Origin: Pseudomonas sp. RIT-PI-AD | GTDB lineage: Bacteria > Pseudomonadota > Gammaproteobacteria > Pseudomonadales > Pseudomonadaceae | Assembly: GCF_025642785.1 (NCBI RefSeq) | Contig: NZ_JANZKU010000013.1 | Span: 1-64,000, forward strand | Direction: 5' to 3' | DNA: 64,000 nt | Shown: piece after piece, positions 35,847 to 45,041 of the stretch | How the letters are laid out: each line of letters opens with the position of its first letter | How positions within the stretch are numbered: position 1 is the first letter of the stretch | Position numbers and translations under genes: made by a program | Notes under the pieces: generated by a model | Databases searched by the model: none | What the model was told of the DNA's origin: nothing | What the model saw: only the letters and a program-made list of their open reading frames with translations

Positions 35847-36848
35847 ATGGATCCCCGCAGTGAAGTCCTGCTCCGCCAGGCGCAACGCTTTCGAGGCCCG
35901 GTGCTGCTGGCCGGGTTGCCGGCCGACGACCTGCTCGGCCATCTGCCGGACGCCCTCGGCTGGAGCTGGCAGGCCGGCGACCAGGCCAGCCTGGAGCAGC
36001 GTTTTCCCGAGCGCTGCCACTTCGGCATCCGCGCGCCGGCGCTGGAGTGCCGGGTCGCCGTGCTCTTCCTGCCGAAATCCCGCGAGCTCACCGATTACCT
36101 GCTGACCGCCCTCGCCGCGCGGGTCGGCCCCGCTGGCGAGGTGTTCCTGGTGGGCGAGAAACGCGCCGGCATCGAACGCGCCGGCAAGCAGCTGGCCGCC
36201 TTCGGCGCGCCGCGCAAGCTGGACAGCGCGCGGCATTGCCAGCTGTGGGAAGCGCAGGTGGAAAGGGCGCCGAAAACACCGGACCCGCAGGCCTGGGCCG
36301 AACGCTTCAGCCTCGACCTGGTCGACGGCGCCCTGCAGGTGGTGAGCCTGCCCGGGGTGTTCAGCCACGGCCGCCTGGACAAGGGCAGCGCCCTGCTGTT
36401 GCAGCACCTCGACGGCCTGCCGCGCGGCCCGTTGCTGGACTTCGGCTGTGGCGCCGGGGTGCTCGGCGCCTGGCTGAAACGGCATTACCCGGACAGCCCG
36501 GTGCACCTGCTCGACGTGGACGCCTTCGCCGTCGAGAGCAGCCGCCTGACCCTCGCGGCCAACGGCCTCGACGCCGAGGTGATCGCCGCCGACAGCCTGC
36601 AAGCGGTCCCTGGCGAACTGGCGGCGATCGTCAGCAACCCGCCGTTCCACCAGGGCGTACACACCGACTACCAAGCCACCGAGGCCATGCTGCGCGACGC
36701 CCGCCGCCACCTGCTGGCGAAGGGCGAGCTGCGCATGGTCGCCAATGCCTTTCTCAAGTATCCGCCCCTGATCGAGGAACACCTCGGCGCTTGCCGGACC
36801 CTGGCCGCCACCGACGGCTTCCGCGTCTACCGGGCGAGCCGCCGCTGA
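35847..36848 (+). CDS. rsmC: 16S rRNA m2G1207 methyltransferase RsmC
   Basis: 333 residues. The N-terminal half is a catalytically dead methyltransferase-like domain. The C-terminal half (~165-333) holds the SAM motif [15 protein letters not shown] and the catalytic SNPPFHQG, followed by [21 protein letters not shown]. This is the RsmC layout; it methylates G1207 of 16S rRNA in the 30S subunit. It follows hprA with 67 bp between. The ATG is preceded by CAGGAGG. Confidence 0.93.
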   Translation: MDPRSEVLLRQAQRFRGPVLLAGLPADDLLGHLPDALGWSWQAGDQASLEQRFPERCHFGIRAPALECRVAVLFLPKSRELTDYLLTALAARVGPAGEVFLVGEKRAGIERAGKQLAAFGAPRKLDSARHCQLWEAQVERAPKTPDPQAWAERFSLDLVDGALQVVSLPGVFSHGRLDKGSALLLQHLDGLPRGPLLDFGCGAGVLGAWLKRHYPDSPVHLLDVDAFAVESSRLTLAANGLDAEVIAADSLQAVPGELAAIVSNPPFHQGVHTDYQATEAMLRDARRHLLAKGELRMVANAFLKYPPLIEEHLGACRTLAATDGFRVYRASRR

Positions 36849-36933
36849 ACCTTCACCCTTTCAACGCCGCGACGCCTCCTCCCGGACGCGCCGCCTCGCA
36901 GCCCCTCGCCGGGGCTTCCCGGAGTTCCGCCCC

Positions 36934-38400
36934 TTGACCGACCCCATCGCCGCCCCCCGCCCCGAAGGGCTGAAACGCGCGCTCAAGCCGCGCCACCTGA
37001 ACATGATCGCCATCGGCGGCTCGATCGGCACCGGCCTGTTCGTCGCCTCCGGCGCCACCGTCGCCACCGCCGGGCCCGGCGGCGCGCTGCTGGCCTACCT
37101 GCTGATCGGCGTGATGGTCTACTTCCTGATGACCAGCCTGGGCGAGATGGCCGCCTACCTGCCGGTGTCCGGGTCCTTCGCCACCTACGGCAGCCGCTTC
37201 GTCGAGGACGGCTTCGGCTTCGCCCTGGGTTGGAACTACTGGTACAACTGGGCGATCACCATCGCCTCGGAGCTGGTGGCGGCGCAGTTGATCATGAGCT
37301 TCTGGCTGCCCGACGTGCCCGGCTACCTGTGGAGCGCCGGCTTCCTCGCGATCATCTTCCTGCTCAACGTGTTCTCGGTGCGCGGCTTCGGCGAGAGCGA
37401 GTTCTGGTTCGCGCTGATCAAGGTGGCGGCGGTGCTGGTGTTCATCGGCATCGGCCTGGCCACCCTGTTCGGCATCATGAGCGGCATCGAGTCCCCCGGC
37501 CTGAGCGTCTTCACCCAGGGCGAGGCGCCCTTCGTCGGTGGTCTGCAAGCAATGGTCGGGGTGATGATGATCGCCGGCTATTCGTTCCAGGGCACCGAGC
37601 TGATCGGCATCGCCGCCGGCGAATCGGAAAACCCGAAGAAGAACATCCCGGTGGCGATCCGCCAGGTGTTCTGGCGCATCCTGATGTTCTACATCCTCGC
37701 CATCCTGGTGATCGGCATGCTGATCCCCTACACCGACCCGAGCCTGCTGAAGAACGACGCCAGCGACATCAGCGTGTCGCCCTTCACCCTGCTGTTCGAA
37801 CGCGCCGGCCTGGCCGCCGCGGCCGGGGTGATGAACGCGGTGATCCTCACCGCCGTGCTCTCCGCCGGCAACTCCGGGATGTATGCCTCGACGCGGATGC
37901 TCTACAACCTGGCCAGGGACGGCAAGGCGCCGCGCATCTTCGCCCGCCTGGCGCGCAGCGGCGTGCCGCGCAACGCGCTCTACGCCACCACCTTGGTCGG
38001 CGCGCTGTGCTTCCTCACCTCGGCCTTCAGCAACCAGGTGGTCTACACCTGGCTGCTCAACACCTCCGGCATGTGCGGCTTCATCGCCTGGCTCGGTATC
38101 GCGGTGTCGCACTATCGCTTCCGCAAGGGCTACCTCGCCCAGGGCCGGCGCCTCGAGGACCTGCCCTACCGGGCCAAGCTGTTCCCCCTCGGCCCGCTGT
38201 TCGCCTTCGCCCTGTGCCTGTTCATCAGCCTCGGGCAGAACTACGAGGCCTTCATCGGCGAGCGCATCGACTGGCTCGGCCTGACCGCCACCTACGTCAG
38301 CCTGCCGCTGTTCCTGCTGATCTGGCTGGGCTACCGGCTCAAGCACGGCAGCCGCCTGGTGCGCTACCAGGAGATGGACGTGCGCGGCACCGACGACTGA
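36934..38400 (+). CDS. lysP: Amino-acid permease, LysP-like (APC family)
   Basis: 488 residues, twelve predicted membrane segments, with the AAT-family beginning LKPRHLNMIAIGGSIGTGLF and the conserved GYSFQGTELIGIAAGESENP. It imports lysine or a related amino acid by proton symport. The start appears to be TTG (36934): no ATG precedes the family N-terminus, and GGAG lies 9 bp upstream. It follows rsmC with an 85-bp gap. The lysP name rests on recalled synteny (PA4628) and general similarity. Confidence 0.85.
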   Translation: MTDPIAAPRPEGLKRALKPRHLNMIAIGGSIGTGLFVASGATVATAGPGGALLAYLLIGVMVYFLMTSLGEMAAYLPVSGSFATYGSRFVEDGFGFALGWNYWYNWAITIASELVAAQLIMSFWLPDVPGYLWSAGFLAIIFLLNVFSVRGFGESEFWFALIKVAAVLVFIGIGLATLFGIMSGIESPGLSVFTQGEAPFVGGLQAMVGVMMIAGYSFQGTELIGIAAGESENPKKNIPVAIRQVFWRILMFYILAILVIGMLIPYTDPSLLKNDASDISVSPFTLLFERAGLAAAAGVMNAVILTAVLSAGNSGMYASTRMLYNLARDGKAPRIFARLARSGVPRNALYATTLVGALCFLTSAFSNQVVYTWLLNTSGMCGFIAWLGIAVSHYRFRKGYLAQGRRLEDLPYRAKLFPLGPLFAFALCLFISLGQNYEAFIGERIDWLGLTATYVSLPLFLLIWLGYRLKHGSRLVRYQEMDVRGTDD

Positions 38401-38443
38401 AAAGGCTTGTCGGGGCTGCCCCGCTTGGGCAGAATGCGCCCGT

Positions 38444-38575
38444 CCTAGGGGAGTAGTCTCCCGCGAGCGCCCGCTCGCCAGGCATGCGTCAACATACTTG
38501 GTCCACCGACCATGGCGCATGCGACCCGAGGTCTGCGCAGACAGACCCAGGGTTTGACAAGACCTATGACACGCA
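38444..38575 (+). promoter_or_regulatory. yybP-ykoY manganese riboswitch aptamer
   Basis: Three conserved blocks of the yybP-ykoY (RF00080) aptamer occur in order and spacing: GGGGAGTAG at 38448-38456 followed by a short GC hairpin, CGTCAACATAC at 38487-38497, and CAAGACCTATG at 38558-38568. The motif senses Mn2+ and controls Mn exporters. It lies in the 244-bp leader of a UPF0016/TMEM165-type gene, a known client of this riboswitch. Read by eye; no covariance search was run. Confidence 0.87.
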
Positions 38576-38586
38576 TGACCTGACCC

Positions 38587-38632
38587 GGGGCGGGCAAGTC
38601 GTACGTGTCATGGTGATTAGTCGACCCGCCCC
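38587..38632 (+). promoter_or_regulatory. Probable expression-platform hairpin of the Mn riboswitch
   Basis: GGGGCGGG (38587-38594) can pair with CCCGCCCC (38625-38632), directly before the ribosome-binding site GGAAG (38636-38640) and the ATG at 38645. No U-run follows, so control of translation is more likely than termination. The mechanism is inferred. Confidence 0.5.
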
Positions 38633-38644
38633 TCCGGAAGTCTG

Positions 38645-39229
38645 ATGTTGGAATCCCTGCTGGTCCCCACCCTGATCGTCGCCCTCGCCGAAATCGGCGA
38701 CAAGACGCAACTGCTCGCCCTGCTGCTCGCCGCGCGCTTTCGCAAACCGCTGCCGATCATCCTCGGCATCGTCGCGGCCACCCTCGCCAACCACCTGGCC
38801 GCCGGCGCCGTCGGCAACTGGGTCGCGGGGTTCTTCTCGCCGATGACCCTGCGCTGGATCCTCGCCGCCTGCTTCGCCGCAGTGGCGCTATGGACCCTGA
38901 TCCCCGACAAGCTGGACGACGACGAAAGCGCCCGCTTCAAGCGTTTCGGCCCTTTCCTGACTACCCTGATCGCGTTCTTCCTCGCCGAAATGGGCGACAA
39001 GACCCAGGTCGCCACGGTGATGCTCGCCGCGCAGTACCCGCACTTCCTGCTGGTGGTGCTGGGCACCACCCTGGGCATGCTGCTGGCCAATGTGCCGGTG
39101 GTGCTGGCCGGCAACTTCGCCGCCGAACGCCTGCCATTGACGCTGATCCGCCGCCTGGCCGCCCTGGCCTTCGGCGCCCTGGCGCTCTACGCCGCCTACG
39201 AAGCCCTGAAGGTCGGCGGCATGCTCTGA
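38645..39229 (+). CDS. Manganese exporter, UPF0016/TMEM165/GDT1 family
   Basis: 194 residues, six predicted membrane segments in two repeats, each carrying the family motif E-x-GD-(K/R)-T: LAEIGDKTQLLALLL (~14) and LAEMGDKTQVATVML (~116). The family moves Mn2+ (or Ca2+) out of the cytoplasm. The yybP-ykoY riboswitch in its leader points to Mn2+ export when Mn is high. It resembles what I recall as PA4629. Confidence 0.92.
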   Translation: MLESLLVPTLIVALAEIGDKTQLLALLLAARFRKPLPIILGIVAATLANHLAAGAVGNWVAGFFSPMTLRWILAACFAAVALWTLIPDKLDDDESARFKRFGPFLTTLIAFFLAEMGDKTQVATVMLAAQYPHFLLVVLGTTLGMLLANVPVVLAGNFAAERLPLTLIRRLAALAFGALALYAAYEALKVGGML

Positions 39230-39294
39230 CCGCGCGCGGGACTGGACGCGGACCGGAGGGCCGGCTAAAACAGCCTGAACCTCCGGAGAAGCCG

Positions 39295-40098
39295 ATGAAC
39301 CCGCGCCAAGCCTGTCTCGACCGCCTCGCCCTCTCGCCCGCGGCCCCCTTCGAGGCCGCGTTGTGGGTCGCCGCCGAGCACGACCCGCGGCTGCAGCCGG
39401 CGCAAGCCCTGCGCGACATCGCCGGGCTCAGCCAGCAGGTGCTCGCCGGCCTGCCGGAGAAGCCGCCCGCCGAACTGGCGCAACCGCTGTTGCGCCGCCT
39501 CAGCGACCTGGACTTCCGCGAGGACGACGACCTGCCCCTGCGCCCGCGCGCGGCGCTGCTGCACCAGGTGCTGGCACGGCGGCGCGGGCAACCCCTGTCG
39601 CTGGCGCTGATCGCCCTGGAAGTGGCCCGGCGCCTGGACATTCCCCTGGCCGGAGTGGGTTTTCCCGGGTATTTCCTGCTGCGCGTACCCGGCGCCGACC
39701 ACCTGCTCGACCCCTGCGGCGGCCGCCGCCTGTACACCGGCGACTGCCGCGAACTGCTGCTGCGCCAGCTCGGCCCGCAGGCGCAGTTGCACGTCAGCCA
39801 CCTGCAACCGGTCGGCGCCACGCAGATGCTGCAACGCCTGTCGCGCAACCTGCGCACCCTCTACCTGCACGCGGGCGACTGCCTGGAAGCGCTGAAAGAC
39901 GCCGAACGGGTGGTGCAGCTGGGGCAGCCCAACCTGCTCGACCACCTGTCGCGGGCAGACATCTATCGACACCTGGATTGCCCGCAGGCGGAGCGTTTCG
40001 ACCTGGAGCACGCGCTGTTGCTCTGCGAGGATCCGGCCCAGCGCCTGCAACTGAGCCAGCGCCTGCATCGCCTGGGAACCGCGCCGGCGCTGCACTGA
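39295..40098 (+). CDS. SirB1-family transglutaminase-like/TPR protein
   Basis: 267 residues. The N-terminal transglutaminase-like fold of the SirB1 family (~30-180) has the conserved RRGQPLSLALIALEVARRL, GVGFPGYFLLR and LDPCGGRRLY. A C-terminal TPR-like helical part spans ~195-267. The usual catalytic Cys is not at the classic place, so enzymatic activity is doubtful. Function is unknown in most bacteria. The start at 39295 follows CCGGAGAAGCCG. It follows the Mn exporter gene by 65 bp on the same strand. It resembles what I recall as PA4630. Confidence 0.82.
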   Translation: MNPRQACLDRLALSPAAPFEAALWVAAEHDPRLQPAQALRDIAGLSQQVLAGLPEKPPAELAQPLLRRLSDLDFREDDDLPLRPRAALLHQVLARRRGQPLSLALIALEVARRLDIPLAGVGFPGYFLLRVPGADHLLDPCGGRRLYTGDCRELLLRQLGPQAQLHVSHLQPVGATQMLQRLSRNLRTLYLHAGDCLEALKDAERVVQLGQPNLLDHLSRADIYRHLDCPQAERFDLEHALLLCEDPAQRLQLSQRLHRLGTAPALH

Positions 40099-40148
40099 CT
40101 GAGGCGCCGACCGCCAAGCAGGGCGATCGGCGGGCTCGGTGACCGGCG

Positions 40149-41120
40149 TCAGAGCGCGTCGCGGGCGATGCCGTTGCGCACGCGGAGGATGTCGGCGAGC
40201 ACCGCCAGGGCGATTTCCGCCGGCGTCTTGCTACCCAGGCCCAGGCCGATGGGCGCGATGATCCGGGCGATCTCGGTTTCGTTGAGCCCACCGGAGCGGC
40301 GCAGGCGCTCGCGGCGTTTTTCGCTGGTCTGCCGCGAGCCCATCACGCCGATGTAGAACGCCTCGCTGCGCACCGCCTCGATCATCGCCAGGTCGTCGAT
40401 GCGCGGATCGTGGGTCAGCGCCACCACCGCCGTGTCGGCATGACAGGCGCCGGCGGCGATCACCGCCGAGGGCAATTCGCGGCGAATCTCCACGCCGGGC
40501 AGGTCGACGCCGCGCAGCACCTCTTCCCGCGGGTCGCAGAGCAGCACTTCGAAACCCAGGGGCAAGGCATAGCGGGCGCACACTTCGGCCACGCTGGAAT
40601 AGCCGGCGAGCAACAGGCGCTGGGCGGCACCGATGCGGATCCGCACCTGCCGGGGGTCGCGCTCGACCCGCGGCCCCTGGCCGGAATCGGCGCGCAGGCG
40701 GCGCCCGCCCTCCGGCAGGTCGATTTCGCGGACCAGCCGTCGCTGCCCGGCGAGTGCGCTCTCCAGTTCGGCGAGATGGGCCCGGGCCGCGTCATTCGCG
40801 GCGAGGTTCTCCACCAGCACTTCCAGCACGCCGCCGCAGGGCAGGCGCACCCGCGCGCGCGGGTCGCTGCCCTCGCCATAGCGCACCAGGGCGACCGGCT
40901 CGGCGAAGGCGCCCTCGCCCAGCCGCTCGAGGAAATCCTCTTCGACGCAGCCGCCGGACAGCGAACCTATCCAGTCGCCTTCGTCGTTGGCCGCCAGCAG
41001 CGAGCCGGGCGCGCGCGGCGCCGAGCCGAAGGTGGACAGCACGGTACATAGCCAGACGCGGTGGCCGTCGCCTGTCCAGGCGCGGGCGCGCTGGATGACT
41101 TGCAGATCGAGATGGTGCAT
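40149..41120 (-). CDS. XdhC/CoxI-family molybdenum cofactor maturation factor
   Basis: 323 residues. The XdhC N-terminal domain has STFGSAPRAPGSLL and GSLSGGCVEED (Cys of the conserved GGCVE), and the C-terminal Rossmann domain has VVALTHDPRIDD and GVMGSRQTSEKRRERL. XdhC-like proteins bind Moco, help sulfurate it and insert it into molybdenum hydroxylases. The matching enzyme operon starts 1.7 kb upstream on the same strand. An MFS gene on the opposite strand lies between, so it is probably transcribed separately. Start at 41120 (MHHLDLQVIQRARAW). Confidence 0.88.
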   Translation of the reverse strand: MHHLDLQVIQRARAWTGDGHRVWLCTVLSTFGSAPRAPGSLLAANDEGDWIGSLSGGCVEEDFLERLGEGAFAEPVALVRYGEGSDPRARVRLPCGGVLEVLVENLAANDAARAHLAELESALAGQRRLVREIDLPEGGRRLRADSGQGPRVERDPRQVRIRIGAAQRLLLAGYSSVAEVCARYALPLGFEVLLCDPREEVLRGVDLPGVEIRRELPSAVIAAGACHADTAVVALTHDPRIDDLAMIEAVRSEAFYIGVMGSRQTSEKRRERLRRSGGLNETEIARIIAPIGLGLGSKTPAEIALAVLADILRVRNGIARDAL

Positions 41121-41294
41121 GGCGGGGTCCGGTTGTGCGTTCGACCCGGTTTTGGACCACGGCCGTCGTCGCAAGGTCGACTTTTCAGCGTGACCTTCCG
41201 GCGCCCGCGAACCGCGGGAGGGCGCGAAAGGCATTCGGCGCCGCGCCACGCCGTGCTAGGCTGGCGCGCCCGTTAGCTACCTAAGTATCGCCCC

Positions 41295-42515
41295 ATGACC
41301 CCACTCCTGTTGCGCCGGCACAAGCCGTTCCTGGCGTTCTGGCTGGCCCGCGTGTGCACCGCCAGCGCCTTCCAGATCATGACCGTGGCCATCGGCTGGC
41401 ATATCTACCAGTTGACCGGCGACGTCTTCGACCTGGGCCTGGTGGGCCTGGTGGAATTCCTCCCGCGGGTCCTGTTCATGCTGCACACCGGCCACGTCGC
41501 CGACCGCTACGACCGGCGCCGGGTCGCCGCGCTGTGCCAGATCGCCCAGGCCTCGGTGGCGCTGATCCTGGTGGTGGCCAGCGCCTTGAACGGCGTGACC
41601 CGCGAACTGATCTTCGCCATGGCCTTCCTGCTCGGCAGCGCGCGGGCCTTCGAGATGCCGAGCACCCAGGCGCTGCTGCCGAACATCGTGCCGGCCGCGC
41701 TGTTCCCCCGCGCGGTGGCGGCCTCGGCTTCGGCGATGCAGGCGGCGACCATCGCCGCGCCGGCCTTCGGCGGCCTGCTGTTCGCCCTCGGCGAACTCTG
41801 GGTGTACGCGCCGACCGCGCTGCTCTACGTCGTGGCCTGCGCCCTCAGCCTGAGCCTGCCGGCACGGGCGGAACCGCTGAAACAGAATCGCGCCTCCTGG
41901 CAATCGCTGCTCGCCGGCATTCACTTCATCCGCAGCCGGCGCGACGTGTTCGGCGCCATTTCGCTGGACATGTTCGCCGTGTTGCTCGGCGGCGCCACCG
42001 CCCTGCTGCCGGTGTTCGCCAAGGACATCCTGCTCACCGGCCCCTGGGGCCTCGGGCTGCTGCGCTCGGCGCCGGCGGTGGGGGCGCTGCTGATGTCGTT
42101 CTGGCTGGCGCGCTTCCCCATCGAACGCAAGGTCGGCCCGGTGATGCTCGCCTCGGTGGCGCTGTTCGGCGTCACCACCATCGCCTTTGGCCTGTCCACG
42201 TCCTTCTGGTTCAGCCTGGCGGTGCTGGTGGTGCTCGGCGCGGCGGACATGGTGAGCATGGTGATCCGCGGCGCCTTCGTGCAGTTGGAAACCCCGGACG
42301 AAATGCGCGGCCGGGTCAGCGCGGTGAACGGCCTGTTCATCGGCGCCTCCAATCAGCTCGGCGAATTCGAATCCGGCGCCACCGCCGCTTGGCTCGGCAC
42401 CGTGCCGGCGGTGGTCCTCGGCGGCATCGGGACCCTGGTGGTCAGCGGCCTGTGGATCAAGCTTTTCCCCACCCTCGCCAAACGCGACCACATGCACCAG
42501 CCGCCGGCGGATTGA
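41295..42515 (+). CDS. MFS transporter, EntS/MFS_3-like
   Basis: 406 residues, about ten to twelve membrane segments. The beginning LLRRHKPFLAFWLARVCTASAFQIM, the loop VADRYDRRRVA and the segment DEMRGRVSAVNGLFIGASNQLGEFESG are typical of the MFS_3 branch that includes the enterobactin exporter EntS. It is probably an exporter; the substrate is unknown. It is divergent from xdhC (174-bp gap), on the opposite strand to the molybdenum genes around it. Confidence 0.87.
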   Translation: MTPLLLRRHKPFLAFWLARVCTASAFQIMTVAIGWHIYQLTGDVFDLGLVGLVEFLPRVLFMLHTGHVADRYDRRRVAALCQIAQASVALILVVASALNGVTRELIFAMAFLLGSARAFEMPSTQALLPNIVPAALFPRAVAASASAMQAATIAAPAFGGLLFALGELWVYAPTALLYVVACALSLSLPARAEPLKQNRASWQSLLAGIHFIRSRRDVFGAISLDMFAVLLGGATALLPVFAKDILLTGPWGLGLLRSAPAVGALLMSFWLARFPIERKVGPVMLASVALFGVTTIAFGLSTSFWFSLAVLVVLGAADMVSMVIRGAFVQLETPDEMRGRVSAVNGLFIGASNQLGEFESGATAAWLGTVPAVVLGGIGTLVVSGLWIKLFPTLAKRDHMHQPPAD

Positions 42516-42592
42516 GCGTCGATACGGCCGGGGCCGACCGCGACAGGGTGAAGGCGGGTGCGTCGCCGATGGCGCGTAGTCCTTAGGCACCT

Positions 42593-42620
42593 GGGTGGAT
42601 GAGGAAGGCGTCATCCACCC
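42593..42620. repeat. REP-like hairpin repeat, copy 1
   Basis: A perfect 10-bp inverted repeat, GGGTGGATGA (42593-42602) and TCATCCACCC (42611-42620), loop GGAAGGCG, followed by TACG. It lies in a 327-bp gene-free stretch (42516-42842) that also holds copy 2 and otherwise shows nothing I can name. The type is common between genes in this Pseudomonas group. Confidence 0.8.
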
Positions 42621-42716
42621 TACGTCGGTGGGCGGGACGTGAGTGAGGCGAGGTCGCTCGCAATACGTCGCTGGCGGCGCGATGGAGGCGGTGAGTGGCG
42701 GCCGTGATCGCACCCT

Positions 42717-42742
42717 GGTGGATGAAGAAGGCGTTATCCACC
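42717..42742. repeat. REP-like hairpin repeat, copy 2
   Basis: GGTGGATGA (42717-42725) and TTATCCACC (42734-42742) form a 9-bp stem with one G-T pair, loop AGAAGGCG, followed by CTACG. It differs from copy 1 at only a few positions and has the same orientation, 124 bp downstream. Confidence 0.8.
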
Positions 42743-42842
42743 CTACGGGGCGGTGACGGGCGATGGGTGGGGAGTTTTCGCGGCTGGTGCCGGACAGGGC
42801 GAGAGCGGGTTGTTCCGGGCGGAGGCCATCCGCCCGGCGCGC

Positions 42843-45041
42843 TCACAGCAGCTTGTCGAGGGTGATGGGCAGGTCGCGCACGCGTTTGCCGGTGGCGTGG
42901 TAGACGGCGTTGGCGATGGCCGCGGCGACGCCGACGATGCCGATCTCCCCGACCCCCTTGGAGCCCAGCGGGTTGACGATGCGGTCCTGTTCCTCGACGA
43001 AGATCACGTCGAGGGCCTGGATATCGGCCTGCACCGGGATGTGGTACTCCGCCAGGCTGTGGTTCATGAAGCGTCCGAGCCGATGGTCCAGTTGCGTTTC
43101 CTCATGCAAGGCCATGCCGATGCCCCAGACCACGCCGCCGAGAATCTGGTTCTCCGCGGTCTTCGGGTTGATCACCCGGCCGGCGGCGATGGCGCTGACC
43201 ACGCGGCTGACCTGCAGGGTACCCAGCGCCTCGTCCACCTTGACCTCGACGAACACCGCGGCATGGCTGCCGGTGGAATACCTGTCCCGCTCCGCGTCCG
43301 GCTTGGCGTCCACCTGGGCGTCGAGGCTCGGCGAACCGCTTTTCCGCAGGATTTCGCCATAGGCCATGGCGGTGTGCGGATCGGCCTTGAGGCGCAACTG
43401 GCCGTCGACGAACTCGACGTCGGCCGGCTCGGCCTCGGCGAAGGGCGAATGCTCCAGCTTCTGCGCGGTTTCCAGGAGCTTCTCGCCCAGGGCCTCGCAG
43501 GCCTGCTTGACCGCGGTGCCCACCGACGACACGGTGAAGGAGCCGCCCTCCAAGGGCGCCTTGGGCAGGCTGGTGTCGCCGAGCTTGAAGGTCACCTTGT
43601 CCATCGGCAGGCCCAGGGCCTCGGCGGCGATCTGGGTCATCACCGTGTAGGTGCCGGTGCCGATGTCCGCGGTGGCGCTGGCCACCACCAGGGAGCCGTC
43701 GATGGCCAGGGTCGCCTTGGCGCTGGCCGGCATCAGCATGGCCTCCCAGGCACCGCTGGCCATGCCCCAGCCGATCAGTTGCTCGCCTTCGCGCATGGAA
43801 CGCGGTTCGGGGTTGCGTCGGCTCCAGCCGAAGCGCTCGGCGCCCTGCTCGTAGCAGGCCAGCAGTTGCTTGCTGGAATAGGGCTTGCCCTCGTTCTGGT
43901 TGATCGGGCTGAAGTTCTTCACCCGCAACTGCACGGGGTCGATCTTCGCCGCCACCGCCAGTTCGTCCATGGCGCATTCCAGGGCGTAGATGCCGAGCAC
44001 CGCCCCCGGCGCGCGCATGTCCAGCGGCGTATACAGGTCGAGCGAGGCCAGTTGGTAGTCGAGGCGAACGTTGTCGCAGTGGTAGAGCGCGCCCGACCAC
44101 TCGGCGACGTGCTCGGTGAAGTCCTCGAAGCGCGAGGTCTCGCCCAGCACCTCGTGGACCACCGCCTTCAGGCTGCCATCCGCCTCGGCGCCCAGCTTGA
44201 GGCGCTGCAAGGTGTGCGGCCGGTGGCCGAAGGTGAACATCTGCTGACGGGTCAGGGTGACCCGCACCGACCGCTTCAGGTGCAGCGCCGCCATCACCGC
44301 CAGCACCACCTGGTACTGGGGACGCAGGCCGGAACCGAAGGCGCCGCCGACGAAGGGCGACAACACCCGCGCATCGCCGTCCGCCAGACCGAAGATGTGC
44401 GAGACGAACTCCAGAGTGTTCAGCGCGCTCTGGGTCTTGTCGTAGATGGTCAGGCCGCCGTCGGGTTGATAGATCACTGTGGAGGCGTGGGGCTCCATGG
44501 GGTTGTGGTGCTCCACCGGCGACGAATAGGCCGCCTCGACCCGGACCGGCGCGGCGGCGAAGGCGGCGTCGGCATCGCCGCGCGGCTCGGGCAGTTCGGC
44601 CGGAGCCGGGTGAGGGGTTTCCCGCTGGATATCGGTCTGGTGGTGGGCTTCCTCGTATTCCAGGCGCACCAGGGAGGCGGCATAGCGCGCCGCCTCGAAG
44701 CTCTCCGCCACCACCAGGGCCAGGGGCTGGCCGCTGTAGAGCACGCGGTCGTTGTACAGGGGACGGAAGGGCGCGCCGTCGGCGGAGTCCATGTCCTCGT
44801 AGCTTTCGTCGTAAGCCGCCATGTGCGGGCGGTTCAGGTGGCTGAGCACCGCCACAACGCCCTCCACCGCCAGGGCCGCGTCGGTGTCCAGAGACAGTAC
44901 GCGGCCCTTGGCGATGGTGCTGTTCACCGCCACGCCGTAGGTCAGGCCCGGAACGTTGAATTCCCCGGCGTATTGCGCGCGGCCGGTCACCTTCAGCGGA
45001 CCGTCGACGCGGTTGAGGGGCTTGCCCACGTGCATGTTCAT
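42843..45041 (-). CDS. Molybdenum hydroxylase, large Moco subunit (PaoC/YagR-like)
   Basis: 732 residues. This is the xanthine-oxidase-family molybdopterin subunit: VGGAFGSGL and GAFGSGLRPQYQ near the Moco, and the catalytic base Glu in GSKGVGEIGIVG near the C-terminus. The length and the partner genes fit PaoABC-type aldehyde oxidoreductases rather than xanthine dehydrogenase, which is longer. The substrate is probably aromatic or other aldehydes, by family. It is the last gene of a three-gene operon and overlaps the FAD gene by 4 bp (ATGA type). Confidence 0.9.
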   Translation of the reverse strand: MNMHVGKPLNRVDGPLKVTGRAQYAGEFNVPGLTYGVAVNSTIAKGRVLSLDTDAALAVEGVVAVLSHLNRPHMAAYDESYEDMDSADGAPFRPLYNDRVLYSGQPLALVVAESFEAARYAASLVRLEYEEAHHQTDIQRETPHPAPAELPEPRGDADAAFAAAPVRVEAAYSSPVEHHNPMEPHASTVIYQPDGGLTIYDKTQSALNTLEFVSHIFGLADGDARVLSPFVGGAFGSGLRPQYQVVLAVMAALHLKRSVRVTLTRQQMFTFGHRPHTLQRLKLGAEADGSLKAVVHEVLGETSRFEDFTEHVAEWSGALYHCDNVRLDYQLASLDLYTPLDMRAPGAVLGIYALECAMDELAVAAKIDPVQLRVKNFSPINQNEGKPYSSKQLLACYEQGAERFGWSRRNPEPRSMREGEQLIGWGMASGAWEAMLMPASAKATLAIDGSLVVASATADIGTGTYTVMTQIAAEALGLPMDKVTFKLGDTSLPKAPLEGGSFTVSSVGTAVKQACEALGEKLLETAQKLEHSPFAEAEPADVEFVDGQLRLKADPHTAMAYGEILRKSGSPSLDAQVDAKPDAERDRYSTGSHAAVFVEVKVDEALGTLQVSRVVSAIAAGRVINPKTAENQILGGVVWGIGMALHEETQLDHRLGRFMNHSLAEYHIPVQADIQALDVIFVEEQDRIVNPLGSKGVGEIGIVGVAAAIANAVYHATGKRVRDLPITLDKLL

